Shown one piece after another: positions 1 to 9,991 of a stretch of 64,000 nucleotides of DNA. A program made the position numbers and the translations under genes. A model generated the notes under the pieces. That model worked only from the letters and a program-made list of their open reading frames with translations, was not told the origin of the DNA and did not search any database. Positions within the stretch are counted from its first letter, which is position 1; each line of letters begins with the position of its first letter. Source of the DNA: TOLSYN sp963849065 (GTDB taxonomy: Bacteria > Acidobacteriota > Terriglobia > Terriglobales > Acidobacteriaceae); contig CAWKFM010000005.1 in NCBI GenBank assembly GCA_963849065.1, positions 434,001 to 498,000 of the forward strand, in the 5' to 3' direction.

Positions 1-37
1 CAGTCCCCAGGTTGTTTACGCCATTCGAACCGGAGAA

Positions 38-748
38 ATGCAAATTTCCGACTCCGTTAAAGAAAGCGAAATCTGCGTCTCATTTATTGACATCTGCGAC
101 TCGACCTCGGTTATGCAAGCCGTTGGGGTCGAGTCCTATCAAAATGGGCTGAACCTGTTCCTTGGAATCGCCGTGCCCATCCTGTTCAAATACGACATCA
201 CATTCGACAAGATGATCGGCGATGCGATCATGGGGTTCTCCAACGAACCGGCGAAACGAATGGATTACATCGCGCGGATGGGGGCGGCGTGCCTTGAAAT
301 TCGAGACACGATGGCCGCTCGCGCCGGCGAAATGGCGCGTTTCTGGGGACGCCCGTTTCAGGTAAGAATGGGCTTGGCCAATGGAATCGCGAAAGTTGGT
401 TTTCAAGGCCCCATCGTGCGGAGTTATACCGCAACCGGCATAGTGGTGAATAAGGCGAACCGCCTCTGCAGCGTCGCCCGTCCCAGTCAAATCATATTCG
501 ATAGTTCCTCGCTGCAAGCCTTCGCCGCGCGCGGCTTTCAGACCCGTATGATTGGAAGCCGATTACTCAAGGGCATTGGAGTGGAAAGCATCTACGAACT
601 GGAGGCCTTTGGGATCTCCTCCAATGAACGATGGTCCGAGGTGAGTACCGAGGCGTGCAGGGTGTGCGGCACCATCCTTCATTTGGAAGAGAACGCTTCC
701 GGAATATTGATTCTGAAGTGCGGAAACTGTGGCCTCGTCCTAACCTGA
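38..748 (+). CDS. class III nucleotidyl cyclase-like protein with zinc ribbon
   Basis: A cyclase homology domain spans about residues 10-190. The first metal-binding Asp lies in FIDICDST and the second in DKMIGDAIMGF, and the C-terminal NKANRL retains the Asn and Arg of the usual VNxAxRL motif. The usual Asp just before VN is replaced (TGIVVN), so activity is uncertain. The last 30 residues form a zinc ribbon with two CxxC pairs (CRVC and CGNC), which is unusual for this family. The reading frame stays open to the left edge of the window, so the real start may lie upstream and the gene may be 5'-partial; position 38 is the first ATG. If active it would make cAMP or cGMP. Fold assignment is firm, catalysis is not. 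Confidence 0.75.
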   Translation: MQISDSVKESEICVSFIDICDSTSVMQAVGVESYQNGLNLFLGIAVPILFKYDITFDKMIGDAIMGFSNEPAKRMDYIARMGAACLEIRDTMAARAGEMARFWGRPFQVRMGLANGIAKVGFQGPIVRSYTATGIVVNKANRLCSVARPSQIIFDSSSLQAFAARGFQTRMIGSRLLKGIGVESIYELEAFGISSNERWSEVSTEACRVCGTILHLEENASGILILKCGNCGLVLT

Positions 749-992
749 TCCCGCCCTTCCCGGGGTCTGCCATTCTTGTGTCTTAACAAGTTCTTACCAT
801 GTTGTTTAGATTCGGCTAGGCATCCGAACATCGCGTTCTGCCGGCGTGCAACGCTGTACGGATCTGTACCAACTCACCTCAAGCTGATGATGGAAACGGC
901 AGTTTACCCAGGACCCAAGTCCCGGTCGCGCTCGTAGTGCGGGGATCTCCCGCAAAATGTCACGGCCGCACGCTTCGACTCTGGCGCTATGC

Positions 993-1703
993 TCAGAAGT
1001 GCCGCACGCTGCCCGTTCGCGCCTCGCCCGAGTACGGAGAATCGTGATGTTCCATCGAACGGCGAATGAGCTCCGGAAAAGCCTTGCCGACGGCGAGGGC
1101 GAGGGTCAGAACGATGCCTCCGAACAGAATGCCGAAGGCCAACTCCACAATCACGCCGCCGATGGAGAGATGGTCGAGCGTCATGGCAAGGGTCATCACC
1201 AGTACCATCCACTTCACTCCCTGGCTCAGCAGTCGGGCATAGTGAAGGTTCATATTCACTGCGCCGATCAGCACCGTGCGGGCGAGGAAGCGAGCAACCA
1301 GGTTGCCGGTTACGAAAATAAGCGCCGCGCCCACGCAGCGCGCAACATAGGGAAAGATGATAGCCGTCAGCCGGCCTGTATCGTTGTACGCCGCGGCGAA
1401 AGCCGCGATTCCGATCATTGCGCCGGCGATGACGCATATCCAGAACACAAGCCGGGAGAGCAACAGCGAGGGGCTGCGGAGGGAGGACCATTCGAGCACC
1501 CCATCCGGAGAGCTGGAGTGGATACGCTCATCCAGCTTCAGTGATGTCAGGACGCGGTGGAGTGCGTAACTTAGCAAAGCTCCCAGCAACAAGCCGACCC
1601 CCAGGGCCAGAACCAGCGCAAAAACCGCTGGCAAAAAAGTGGCGATCAGGGTAAGCACGCGGGCCAGCGATGCATGAAGCGCGGATTCGATTTGCTGCAG
1701 CAT
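993..1703 (-). CDS. mechanosensitive-channel-like membrane protein
   Basis: About 236 residues with at least four hydrophobic segments: one near the N-terminus (ATFLPAVFALVLALGVGLLL), then one around FWICVIAGAMIG, one around CVGAALIFVTGNLVARFL, and a last one (IVELAFGILFGGIVLTLALA). It resembles the conserved TM-helix proteins related to MscS/CmpX and lacks the large cytoplasmic MscS beta domain. The ATG at 1703 is chosen over an upstream ATG at 1754 because AAGGAGG lies just before it and the longer version would overlap treS. It lies 40 nt downstream of treS on the same strand, so co-transcription is likely and a link to osmotic stress is plausible, since trehalose is a compatible solute. 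The specific channel function is inferred. Confidence 0.7.
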   Translation of the reverse strand: MLQQIESALHASLARVLTLIATFLPAVFALVLALGVGLLLGALLSYALHRVLTSLKLDERIHSSSPDGVLEWSSLRSPSLLLSRLVFWICVIAGAMIGIAAFAAAYNDTGRLTAIIFPYVARCVGAALIFVTGNLVARFLARTVLIGAVNMNLHYARLLSQGVKWMVLVMTLAMTLDHLSIGGVIVELAFGILFGGIVLTLALAVGKAFPELIRRSMEHHDSPYSGEARTGSVRHF

Positions 1704-1743
1704 ATTCCTCCTTGTTTGGAGCCCGTACGGAGAGCCGCGAAAG

Positions 1744-4700
1744 TTATGGCGCAAAACGGTCCGGCCATCGCCAGCGCGACATCAGATAGGGCTTCTCTGT
1801 CTCGAACCGTGCCGCCAGGGCTTCGACCTGCGCCTCGGCCTGTTCGTCGCTCAACTCCGCCATCCTCTTCACATAGGATGCTGCCCAGCCCAGATAGAGT
1901 GGCACCAGAGCGCCGGCAAGATGCATCCGGCTGACCGAGCGCGTGTGATAGGCCACCAGGAAGTCGTACACAATGTTCACCCAGAGAGCGTCCGGCATCT
2001 CAAACTGCTCCGCGGGCAGCTCCACCAAACGCTTCAGTCGAAGCTGTGTTCCCGGCGACAGCGTGCGCGACCAGACATCCTGCAACTGCCCGACCGCCAG
2101 GCGGAACGAATCATACATCCCGGCAACGTCTTCGGGGCGGCTGGGATGGTCCCGGTCCTGCGGGGGATTGGCGATGACAGCGGCGTTGAGCATGCGCAGC
2201 GGCGTCAGCGCATAACTCTTCTGCCATTGGCCCGCGTGCTTTTCCGCATCGGCAAACAACTCGCTCAGTATGTGCGCCAGCAGTTCGGTTACGTCGATAT
2301 TGGGCGGCGGAGCGAAGTGCCGCGTGCAGCCGTGCACCTGCACCATTCGAAAGTCATTCACTGCCGCCTCCGTCACCGGCCACAACAGGCTCTCATCCTG
2401 CGCCATCACGTCGAATGCGGCGGAAGCGGTGGCGAGGTGTTCGCAGAAGCGTGGAGAAAACGCCATATCCGTCGCGAGAGGATAGCGAACGACTGCGCCA
2501 TACAGTGCACGGGTCAGCGGGTGCAGAACGGCTGTGTTCACCAGGGCGTCATATCGTCCGGCCCGGTAGAGCGGTACCGCTAGATCGAAGCCGCCGGTCA
2601 GAATGGCCTGCATCATTGCGGGGATCGCCTCCGGATTGAGCGATCCGGCATCCTGCCCCAGCAGCATCACAGCCGTCGCATGGTGTTCCGCGGCAAGGCG
2701 GCCCACTTCGGCATAGGTACGCGCAGGGTGAGGCCAGCTCTCCTGCAGGGTGGTGGCCGGTTGAGCGTACGGCGCCAGCAAGAGCGTAGGCGCAACCGCC
2801 TTCACCGCTTGAGAAAGCTCCAACTGGATAGCTTCCAGATGTTCGTTGCCCCCGGCAATGGCGGAGGTGAATGGAAAGGCCAGCGTAATTCGCAGCGCCG
2901 GATTCTCCCCCGCGAAAGGTCCCACCAACGCCGCCAGTTTTCGCAACTCGTCCGGGCTGAGAGGCGCCACGCGCAGCAGCAGGTCGGCTGCGCCGTTCTG
3001 CTTGCCAATCTCTAGATTGTGCGTCGCGGCCCGGGCTACAGCCGGCTCCCGGGTGCTTCCGGCTTCTTCTTCCACCGGTTCTGCATCCTGCCACTCGGTT
3101 TCCGTCTGGACCTTTTGCTTCTGCAGCTGAAACCATAAAAACGCATACGGCGACAGCGTCAGGTTATACGGCTGCCCATCGATCGCCGGAAATGGCGTGT
3201 ATCCGAACATCTCCACCGGAACACGTCCCTCGAACTCATCGAGCGCCAGCGATACGGGCTGCGCAAATCTGGAAAGGTTCGCCACGCAAAGCACCGTATC
3301 TCCATCCAACTGGCGAAGGTAGGCCAGCACCTTGCGATTTTCCGGGTCGAGAAAGCGCTGCGTTCCCCGGCCAAATACGGGGAACAGCTTGCGTAACGCG
3401 ATCATGTTGCGTGTCCATTGCAGAATGGACGAGGGATTCTCGACCTGCTCTTCTACATTGACGGCCTGGTAGCCGTAGACCGGATCGGCAATCACCGGGC
3501 TGGCAAGCTGACCGGCCGGGGCGGTTGAAAAACCGGCGTTCGGTTCCCCATTCCACTGCATCGGCGTACGCACGCCATTCCGGTCGCCCAGATCGACGTT
3601 GTCTCCCATACCGATCTCATCGCCGTAGTAGAGGATAGGAGTCCCGGGAAACGAATACAGCAGGCTGTTGAGCAGCTCGATGCGCTGCCGGTTGTTATCC
3701 AGCAGCGGAGCCAGCCTCCGCCGGATGCCGAGGTTGATCCGCATGCGCGAGTCACTGCTGTAAGCCAGGTACATGTAGTCGCGCTCATCGAGGGTCACCA
3801 TCTCCAGCGTGAGCTCATCGTGATTGCGCAAAAACAGTCCCCACTGGCAGGTATTGGGAATCTCCGGCGTCTGCCGCATGATTTCAACAATCGGCGTACG
3901 GTCTTCCTGGCGAATGGCGACATACATCCTCGGCATCAGCGGAAAGTGAAATGCCATGTGGCACTCGTCGCCATTGCCGAAGTAGGGGCGAACATCGCTC
4001 GGCCATTGGTTGGCTTCGGCCAGCACGAGCCGGTGTTCATACTCGTGGTCGATCACTGCGCGTATTTTGCGGATGATGGCGTGCGTCTCCGGAAGGTTTT
4101 CGCAGTTTGTGCCATCCCGTTCGACGAGATATGGAATCGCATCCAGCCGCAGGCCGTCCACGCCCATGTTCAGCCAGAAGCGCATCACGTTCAGCATCTC
4201 TTCCAGCACCGCGGGATTGTCGTAATTCAGATCAGGCTGATGTGAAAAGAAGCGGTGCCAGTAGAACGCCTTCGCCTCGGGATCCCAGGCCCAGTTGGAT
4301 TTCTCCTCGTCGGTGAAGATAATCCGAGCGTCCGCGAAGCGCGTTTCGGTGTCGCTCCATACATAGAATTCTCTTTCGTTCGACCCGGCCGGCGAATGGC
4401 GTGCTCGTTGGAACCAGGGGTGCTGGTCCGAGGTGTGGTTCATTACCAGTTCGATCAGGACCTGCAGCTTCCTCCGGTGGGCTTCCTCAAGTAAGCGACG
4501 GAAGTCCTCCATCGTTCCGTAGCTGGGATGAATGCCGGTGTAATCGGCGATGTCGTATCCGTCGTCGCGTAGCGGAGAAGGGAAGAACGGCAGGAGCCAC
4601 AGGCACGTCACTCCCAATTGCTGCAGATAGTCCAGCTTACCGATCAAACCGGTAAAATCGCCAATGCCGTCGCCATTACCGTCGGCAAAGCTGCGCACGT

Positions 4701-4773
4701 GCAGCTCATAGAGGATCGCATCCTTGTACCAGAGAGGGTCCGTAGCGCCAACCTCGTAGTTCACAGTCAACAA
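1744..4773 (-). CDS. treS: trehalose synthase (TreS) fused to a glycosyltransferase-like domain
   Basis: Residues 1 to about 550 form a GH13 maltose alpha-D-glucosyltransferase that interconverts maltose and trehalose. The nucleophile is D211 in GLRLDA, the acid/base is E253 in LAEAN and the third acid is D319 in RNHDE. After an acidic Ala/Glu linker comes a C-terminal domain of about 400 residues. It is not the maltokinase often joined to TreS. Its motifs (AVPLYRAGRYDALVNTAVLH, then RALYGAVVRYPLATDMAFS) resemble GT-A fold enzymes related to mannosylglycerate or glucosyl-3-phosphoglycerate synthases. Total length is 1009 residues against about 550-600 for a plain TreS. It is divergent from treY, only about 66 nt away, suggesting a shared regulatory region. 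The TreS part is certain; the activity of the C-terminal part is inferred. Confidence 0.95.
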   Translation of the reverse strand: MLTVNYEVGATDPLWYKDAILYELHVRSFADGNGDGIGDFTGLIGKLDYLQQLGVTCLWLLPFFPSPLRDDGYDIADYTGIHPSYGTMEDFRRLLEEAHRRKLQVLIELVMNHTSDQHPWFQRARHSPAGSNEREFYVWSDTETRFADARIIFTDEEKSNWAWDPEAKAFYWHRFFSHQPDLNYDNPAVLEEMLNVMRFWLNMGVDGLRLDAIPYLVERDGTNCENLPETHAIIRKIRAVIDHEYEHRLVLAEANQWPSDVRPYFGNGDECHMAFHFPLMPRMYVAIRQEDRTPIVEIMRQTPEIPNTCQWGLFLRNHDELTLEMVTLDERDYMYLAYSSDSRMRINLGIRRRLAPLLDNNRQRIELLNSLLYSFPGTPILYYGDEIGMGDNVDLGDRNGVRTPMQWNGEPNAGFSTAPAGQLASPVIADPVYGYQAVNVEEQVENPSSILQWTRNMIALRKLFPVFGRGTQRFLDPENRKVLAYLRQLDGDTVLCVANLSRFAQPVSLALDEFEGRVPVEMFGYTPFPAIDGQPYNLTLSPYAFLWFQLQKQKVQTETEWQDAEPVEEEAGSTREPAVARAATHNLEIGKQNGAADLLLRVAPLSPDELRKLAALVGPFAGENPALRITLAFPFTSAIAGGNEHLEAIQLELSQAVKAVAPTLLLAPYAQPATTLQESWPHPARTYAEVGRLAAEHHATAVMLLGQDAGSLNPEAIPAMMQAILTGGFDLAVPLYRAGRYDALVNTAVLHPLTRALYGAVVRYPLATDMAFSPRFCEHLATASAAFDVMAQDESLLWPVTEAAVNDFRMVQVHGCTRHFAPPPNIDVTELLAHILSELFADAEKHAGQWQKSYALTPLRMLNAAVIANPPQDRDHPSRPEDVAGMYDSFRLAVGQLQDVWSRTLSPGTQLRLKRLVELPAEQFEMPDALWVNIVYDFLVAYHTRSVSRMHLAGALVPLYLGWAASYVKRMAELSDEQAEAQVEALAARFETEKPYLMSRWRWPDRFAP

Positions 4774-4839
4774 GATTCGCAGATGCTTTGCTTCCGCACT
4801 GAGTTTCCCGCATCATCCGCAGTCGCTGCTGTATCCGCA

Positions 4840-7572
4840 ATGGGCGGCGTGCTCCGGAAGGGCAACCCGTCGCCGTGCGGTGCAATCCTATCAGCGAATG
4901 GAAATCCGCGCACGGCCTTGATCCCAAGCTCCACATATCGCCTGCAGTTGCATTCCGGCTTTACACTGGACGATGCTTCCGGGGTTGCGGATTATCTGGC
5001 CCAGTTGGGCGTGTCGCATGTCTATGCGTCTCCCTATCTGCAGGCTGCGCCTGGCAGCACGCATGGCTACGACGTTTCGGATCATCACGCCGTAGGTGAG
5101 GAATTGGGTGGCGAAGAGGCGCACCAGCGCTTCTGCCGGCACTTGGGCGAATGCGGACTCGGGCAGGTGCTCGACATTGTGCCCAACCACATGTCTCTGG
5201 CGCCCAACAATCGCTATTGGTGGGATGTGCTGGAGAACGGCGCATCCAGCCGCTATGCGGAATATTTTGACATCGACTGGGAGCCGGCCGAGATCCGCTT
5301 AAGCAATAAAGTTCTGCTCCCGATTCTGGAAGATCAGTACGGGGTGGTTCTGGCGGAGCGCAAGATCGAGTTGGTGAACCGCATACGCGATCTGGGCCGT
5401 TTCGAGGTGCATTACGCGAGCCACTCTCTGCCGATCTCACCCGAGTCCATCTCCGCATTTCTCTATCCCGCAAGCCAGGCTTGCGGCTCAGACACGCTGG
5501 CTTTTCTTTCCGACGCATTCGCGCACCTGGGGCAGCCGGATGCGGAGGATCGGGCGTCAATTCTGAAACGCGACCGGGACAAGGCCGTACTCTATCTTCT
5601 GCTGGAGCGCGACTGCAATGAGTTCTCGGAAGGATTGCGCTTTATCGACAAGCAAATTGCGGACCTGAATCGCGATGGCGACGCGATGGATGCTTTTCTA
5701 CAGCAGCAGAATTACCGGCTTGCCTACTGGCGGGTCAGCGACCAGGATCTCAGCTATCGCAGGTTCTTCGATATCAATTCGCTGATCAGCCTGCGGGTCG
5801 AGCGCGAACGAGTTTTTATGGAGACCCATGAGCGCATCCTGCGCTGGCTGCGCGATGGCGTCGTCGACGGCGTACGAGTGGATCACGCGGATGGACTGCG
5901 CGATCCGCAGCAGTATTTTGAGCGCCTGCGAAGGACCGCGCCCAACGCCTGGGTGGTGGCGGAGAAAATTCTTCAGCCGGGAGAAGCGCTGCCCGCAAGC
6001 TGGCAGGTGCATGGAACCACGGGCTACGAATTTCTCAACCAGGTGAATGGCTTGTTGATCTCCGCCGATGGGCTCAACACCATCGACGGCATCTATCGCG
6101 AGTTCACCGGCGAAGCCACGGACTTCGATGCCCTGGCCCACGAGAAAAAATTGGCGGTCACCCAGGAGGCGATGGGCAGCGATATAAACCGTCTCACCTC
6201 GTTGTTTGTCGAGATCTGCGAGAACGACCGCGAGCATCGCGATTACACCCGAGCCGATATCCGCCGCGCCATCCGCGAGGTGGCAGCATGCTTTCCGGTC
6301 TATCGCACCTATGTCTCGCCGGAGCGTTCCGAAGCCTCGCCGGAAGACGTTGCCGTGATTGAAGCGGCGGTACACGCCGCCAGCGAATATCGGACGGACA
6401 TCGATGAAAGACTCTTTGAATTTATCGGCGATGTGCTTTCGCTGCGCCACTGCGGCTCCGATGAGTCGGAGTTTCTTCTGCGCTTCCAGCAGTTCACCGG
6501 CCCGGTGATGGCCAAGGGTGTGGAGGACACGGCGCTCTACTGCTACAATCGGCTGGCCGGCCTCAATGAAGTTGGCAGCGATCCTGCGCACGCTGCGCTT
6601 AGCGTGGCGGAGTTCCACCAACTGAACGGCGTGGCGCAACAGCAGCAGCCGCACCGCATGGTGACCCTCACCACCCACGACACCAAGCGCAGTGAAGACG
6701 TGCGCGCACGGCTTGCCGTGCTCACCGAAGTGCCCGAATGCTTCCGTTCCACCATCCAGCGTTGGCGCCAGCGCAATGAGCCCCTGCGGAGAGACGGTGT
6801 GCCTGGGACAAACACGGAATATCTTTACTACCAGACATTGATTGGCGCGTGGCCCATTGAGTTGGAACGGGCGTCCGCCTACATGTTGAAGGCTGTGCGT
6901 GAGGCGAAGCAGGAAACTTCCTGGACGGATATGAATTCCGACTATGAAGACGCGCTGCACCGGTTCGTGCAGCACACGCTCGAAGACGCCGATGGCTTCG
7001 TCACGGAGGTGGGACGCTTCGTCGCGCACATCCAGAGCGCCGGCCGCATGAATTCGCTGGCGCAGACTCTGCTGAAGTACACCGTTCCCGGCATTCCCGA
7101 TCTCTATCAAGGCTCGGAGTTGTGGGACCACCGCCTGGTCGATCCCGACAATCGTTCACCGGTGCGCTTTGATCTGCGCAAGCGCCTGCTGGATGAGTTG
7201 GACTCGCTGAGTCCGCGCGAGATTCTGCAGCGCATGCCCGAGGGGCTGCCCAAGCTGTGGACCATCCGGCAGGCGCACCGTGTCCGCCGCGAGCGCGCAG
7301 CCTCCTTTGGCGAAGCCGGCGCCTATACGCCGATCCTCGCCGAGGGGCCGGGCAGCGACAACATTGTTGCGTTTCTTCGCGGGGAGGATATCGTCGCAGT
7401 CGTGCCGCGCCTCTCAAAAAGCCTGACCCAGGGCTGGCGGGAAACCACCATTCCTCTGCCCCAGGGGCGTTGGCGCAACCGCCTCGCATCCTCGGAATTC
7501 CAAGGCGGTACGGTCACTGTCTTCGACATTCTCTCCGAGTTTCCCGTGGCTCTCCTGACGCGCGAGAGTTAG
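4840..7572 (+). CDS. treY: malto-oligosyltrehalose synthase
   Basis: A GH13 enzyme that converts the reducing-end alpha-1,4 bond of maltodextrin to the alpha,alpha-1,1 bond of maltooligosyltrehalose. The typical TreY opening is present (STYRLQLHSGFT), followed by DIVPNHMS, the catalytic region VDGVRVDHADGLRDP, VVAEKI and TTHDTKR. Length is about 910 residues, normal to slightly long. The frame is open much further upstream, antisense to treS; ATG 4840 is the most plausible start because the earlier part has no TreY similarity. A TTG near 4917, immediately before the conserved start of the domain, is an alternative. The stop is 2 nt before treZ, so the two are translated as an operon. Confidence 0.92.
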   Translation: MGGVLRKGNPSPCGAILSANGNPRTALIPSSTYRLQLHSGFTLDDASGVADYLAQLGVSHVYASPYLQAAPGSTHGYDVSDHHAVGEELGGEEAHQRFCRHLGECGLGQVLDIVPNHMSLAPNNRYWWDVLENGASSRYAEYFDIDWEPAEIRLSNKVLLPILEDQYGVVLAERKIELVNRIRDLGRFEVHYASHSLPISPESISAFLYPASQACGSDTLAFLSDAFAHLGQPDAEDRASILKRDRDKAVLYLLLERDCNEFSEGLRFIDKQIADLNRDGDAMDAFLQQQNYRLAYWRVSDQDLSYRRFFDINSLISLRVERERVFMETHERILRWLRDGVVDGVRVDHADGLRDPQQYFERLRRTAPNAWVVAEKILQPGEALPASWQVHGTTGYEFLNQVNGLLISADGLNTIDGIYREFTGEATDFDALAHEKKLAVTQEAMGSDINRLTSLFVEICENDREHRDYTRADIRRAIREVAACFPVYRTYVSPERSEASPEDVAVIEAAVHAASEYRTDIDERLFEFIGDVLSLRHCGSDESEFLLRFQQFTGPVMAKGVEDTALYCYNRLAGLNEVGSDPAHAALSVAEFHQLNGVAQQQQPHRMVTLTTHDTKRSEDVRARLAVLTEVPECFRSTIQRWRQRNEPLRRDGVPGTNTEYLYYQTLIGAWPIELERASAYMLKAVREAKQETSWTDMNSDYEDALHRFVQHTLEDADGFVTEVGRFVAHIQSAGRMNSLAQTLLKYTVPGIPDLYQGSELWDHRLVDPDNRSPVRFDLRKRLLDELDSLSPREILQRMPEGLPKLWTIRQAHRVRRERAASFGEAGAYTPILAEGPGSDNIVAFLRGEDIVAVVPRLSKSLTQGWRETTIPLPQGRWRNRLASSEFQGGTVTVFDILSEFPVALLTRES

Positions 7573-7574
7573 CG

Positions 7575-9386
7575 ATGCATCACTTTTCTGTCTGGGCGCC
7601 GCAGCCGAAATCGGTCGCCGTAAAGGTTGACGGTATCGTCTACCCCATGCAGGCCGGTGAGCACGGCTGGTGGCATGCCGAAGTCGAATCCGCACGTCAC
7701 GGAAGCAGCTATGCATTTCTTATCGAGGACGATCCTCATCCGTATCCCGACCCGCGTAGCGAATGGCAGCCGGACGGTGTGCATGGTTTCTCCCGCGTGC
7801 TCGATCACGCCCTCTTTTCCTGGAGCGACGACCATTGGCAGCAGGCACCGCTCGCCGATACCGTGATCTATGAGTTGCACATCGGCAGCTTCACCCCCGA
7901 AGGCACCTTTGATGGGGCGGCAAACAGAATCGAGTATCTGCGCCGGCTCGGTATCACCCATGTCGAGCTGATGCCGGTAGCAACCTTTCCCGGCCGTTGG
8001 GGATGGGGCTATGACGGAGCCGCTCTCTACGCACCGCAGGAGCAGTATGGCGGTCCCGACGGACTCAAGCGCCTGGTCAATGCTTGCCATGCGGCCGGCC
8101 TCGCCGTGCTGCTCGATGTGGTTTACAACCACTTCGGTCCGGTGGGCAACTACACTGGACGTTTTGGCCCGTACCTCACCGGCAATCATCGCACGCCCTG
8201 GGGCGATGCCGTGAATCTTGAAGAGGCGGGGAGCGACGAGGTGCGGCGTTTCTTTTGCGACAACGCCATCCTGTGGCTGCGCGACTATCATTTTGATGGC
8301 CTTCGCCTCGACGCTGTCCATGCCTTTGTGGACCGATCCGCCATTCATTTTCTGGAGCAGCTTTCCACGGAGGTTGACGCGCTCTCCCTCCAACTCACTC
8401 GCCCATTGGTGCTCATCGCAGAGAGCGATCTGAACGATCCCCGTGTGGTCACGTCGCGCTCCTCCGGAGGCCTGGGCATTGCTGCGCAGTGGAGCGACGA
8501 TTTCCAGCACGCACTCTTTACCCTGCTCACCGGCGACCAGCACAGCTACTACAGCGATTTCGGATCGCTGGCGCAGCTGGCCAAGGCGCTCACCGAAGCC
8601 TATGTGTACGATGGCGTCTACTCGCGCTGGCGGCGAACGATACATGGACGTCCCGCGAAGCATCTCCGCGCTCACTGTTTTGTCAGCTGTATTCAAAATC
8701 ACGATCAGGTTGGCAATCGCGCACTCGGGGAACGCCTGCACCAGATCGCCGGCGCCAGCAAGGCGAGGATGGCCGCGGCCATCGTGCTGACCGCGCCCTT
8801 CATCCCCTTGCTTTTTCAGGGAGAGGAGTTTGCCGCCAGTACGCCGTTCCTGTATTTCGCGCATCATGAAGACCCCGAAATGGCGCGCGCCGTTTCTGAA
8901 AGCCGCCGCCGCGAGCATGCAACGGCGTCAGCGACCGGAGGGCCATCCGTTGGCCCGTACCCGCCAAGCTGTAGCGCTTCGGATGCCCATGGGCAGTCGA
9001 TTCCAGACCCGGAATCTCCGCAGACGTTTTACGCGTCACGCTTGAACTGGGCCGAGTTGGACGATCCATCGCACGCCGCAATCCTTGACTGGTACCGGCG
9101 GTTAATCGCTTTACGGCGCGAAAACCCGGAGCTGAGGGATGGCGACCTGGCCCACACTCAGGTTTGTTTTGATGAGTCCGCCCAGTGGCTCGCCATCGCG
9201 CGCGGGACCCTGCGCATCCTCTGTAATTTCTCCATGCACATCAATGTGATTGTGTTGCAGAGCTGCTCCACCTTGTTGCTTGCGTCGAACGAGGGTGTGC
9301 GATCCGATTCCGCCACCGTGACGCTGCCGCCTGAAACCGTGGCGATCCTGAAAACAAGACAGAAGGCTGCAACCAGTGATTTGTGA
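7575..9386 (+). CDS. treZ: malto-oligosyltrehalose trehalohydrolase
   Basis: A GH13 enzyme of 603 residues that releases trehalose from the maltooligosyltrehalose made by TreY. The N-terminal carbohydrate-binding fold opens with HHFSVWAPQPKSV. The catalytic barrel follows, with VVYNHFGPVGNY, the nucleophile in DGLRLDAVHA, the acid/base in IAESDLNDPR and QNHDQVGNR. The ATG at 7575 directly follows the treY stop with a 2-nt gap. With GlgP at 17.6-20.3 kb and TreS next door, this window encodes both the TreY-TreZ and the TreS routes to trehalose. The reaction assignment is well supported by conserved motifs and by the partner gene. Confidence 0.93.
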   Translation: MHHFSVWAPQPKSVAVKVDGIVYPMQAGEHGWWHAEVESARHGSSYAFLIEDDPHPYPDPRSEWQPDGVHGFSRVLDHALFSWSDDHWQQAPLADTVIYELHIGSFTPEGTFDGAANRIEYLRRLGITHVELMPVATFPGRWGWGYDGAALYAPQEQYGGPDGLKRLVNACHAAGLAVLLDVVYNHFGPVGNYTGRFGPYLTGNHRTPWGDAVNLEEAGSDEVRRFFCDNAILWLRDYHFDGLRLDAVHAFVDRSAIHFLEQLSTEVDALSLQLTRPLVLIAESDLNDPRVVTSRSSGGLGIAAQWSDDFQHALFTLLTGDQHSYYSDFGSLAQLAKALTEAYVYDGVYSRWRRTIHGRPAKHLRAHCFVSCIQNHDQVGNRALGERLHQIAGASKARMAAAIVLTAPFIPLLFQGEEFAASTPFLYFAHHEDPEMARAVSESRRREHATASATGGPSVGPYPPSCSASDAHGQSIPDPESPQTFYASRLNWAELDDPSHAAILDWYRRLIALRRENPELRDGDLAHTQVCFDESAQWLAIARGTLRILCNFSMHINVIVLQSCSTLLLASNEGVRSDSATVTLPPETVAILKTRQKAATSDL

Positions 9387-9469
9387 AAATCAATTTTTGA
9401 ATTTGGCAACTCGCCTACCTGGCCGGGTTTCACTATCATAGAGAACAGCCGTTATTGCCGAGCAAAACG

Positions 9470-9877
9470 ATGGATCGGAACACAGCCCGCAGATCGTTAT
9501 TCGTAGCCGTGATTGTAATCGCCCTCGCCTTCGTGTTTGCGTTCGCTCAGGGAGTCCACAAAGTGGATGCGGCCGGGCCTGCGGATCAGGGCTGCGTTAA
9601 CCAGGGCAGTGACCGTCGGGAGTGCGCAACCGTGATTTGCTGGTTGCAGCGGCAGATGTCGTGGAAATCCGAGCACGAGCCGCATTTCGTGTTGATCGGG
9701 AATCCGCAAGGGACCAACCTTGGGCTGGCTTGGCCGCCCTATCTGGTCTTCAACACGCCTACTGGCGCGAACCACTGGAACATGTTCCGCATTGGATTCC
9801 GTTACGACCGTACCTGGCGAGGCTATATCTTTCCGACCATCGCAGCCAAGCGCCTCTCACAGCCGCTGAGTTATTGA
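9470..9877 (+). CDS. small exported protein of unknown function
   Basis: About 135 residues. The N-terminus has a short basic stretch, a hydrophobic core (SLFVAVIVIALAFVFAFA) and a likely signal-peptidase or anchor boundary. The mature part is Trp-rich and has two Cys (CVNQGSDRRECATVICWLQR), then HFVLIGNPQGTNLGLAWP and GFRYDRTWRGYIFP. ATG 9470 is preferred; an in-frame TTG at 9455 is possible. It lies alone between treZ and the ClC gene on the same strand. I do not recognise the family. The composition and the single N-terminal hydrophobic segment support a periplasmic or membrane-anchored product. Confidence 0.55.
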   Translation: MDRNTARRSLFVAVIVIALAFVFAFAQGVHKVDAAGPADQGCVNQGSDRRECATVICWLQRQMSWKSEHEPHFVLIGNPQGTNLGLAWPPYLVFNTPTGANHWNMFRIGFRYDRTWRGYIFPTIAAKRLSQPLSY

Positions 9878-9991
9878 AGTGCATCGCGCAGTGATTTGGC
9901 CCAATTTGTGTTTTCCGTCCGCTATACTTTTGGAGCAGTGACGAAGCTGCCATCGCAGAGCACGAACTCAAAATGCACGAAGGGAACGAGC

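Noticed and set aside
4618..4839. N-terminal extension of treY over the treS start
   Set aside because: Antisense to the conserved beginning of treS and unlike any TreY sequence.
5698..7131. Long minus-strand open frame inside treY
   Set aside because: Shadow of the high-GC treY codons; no domain or ribosome site.
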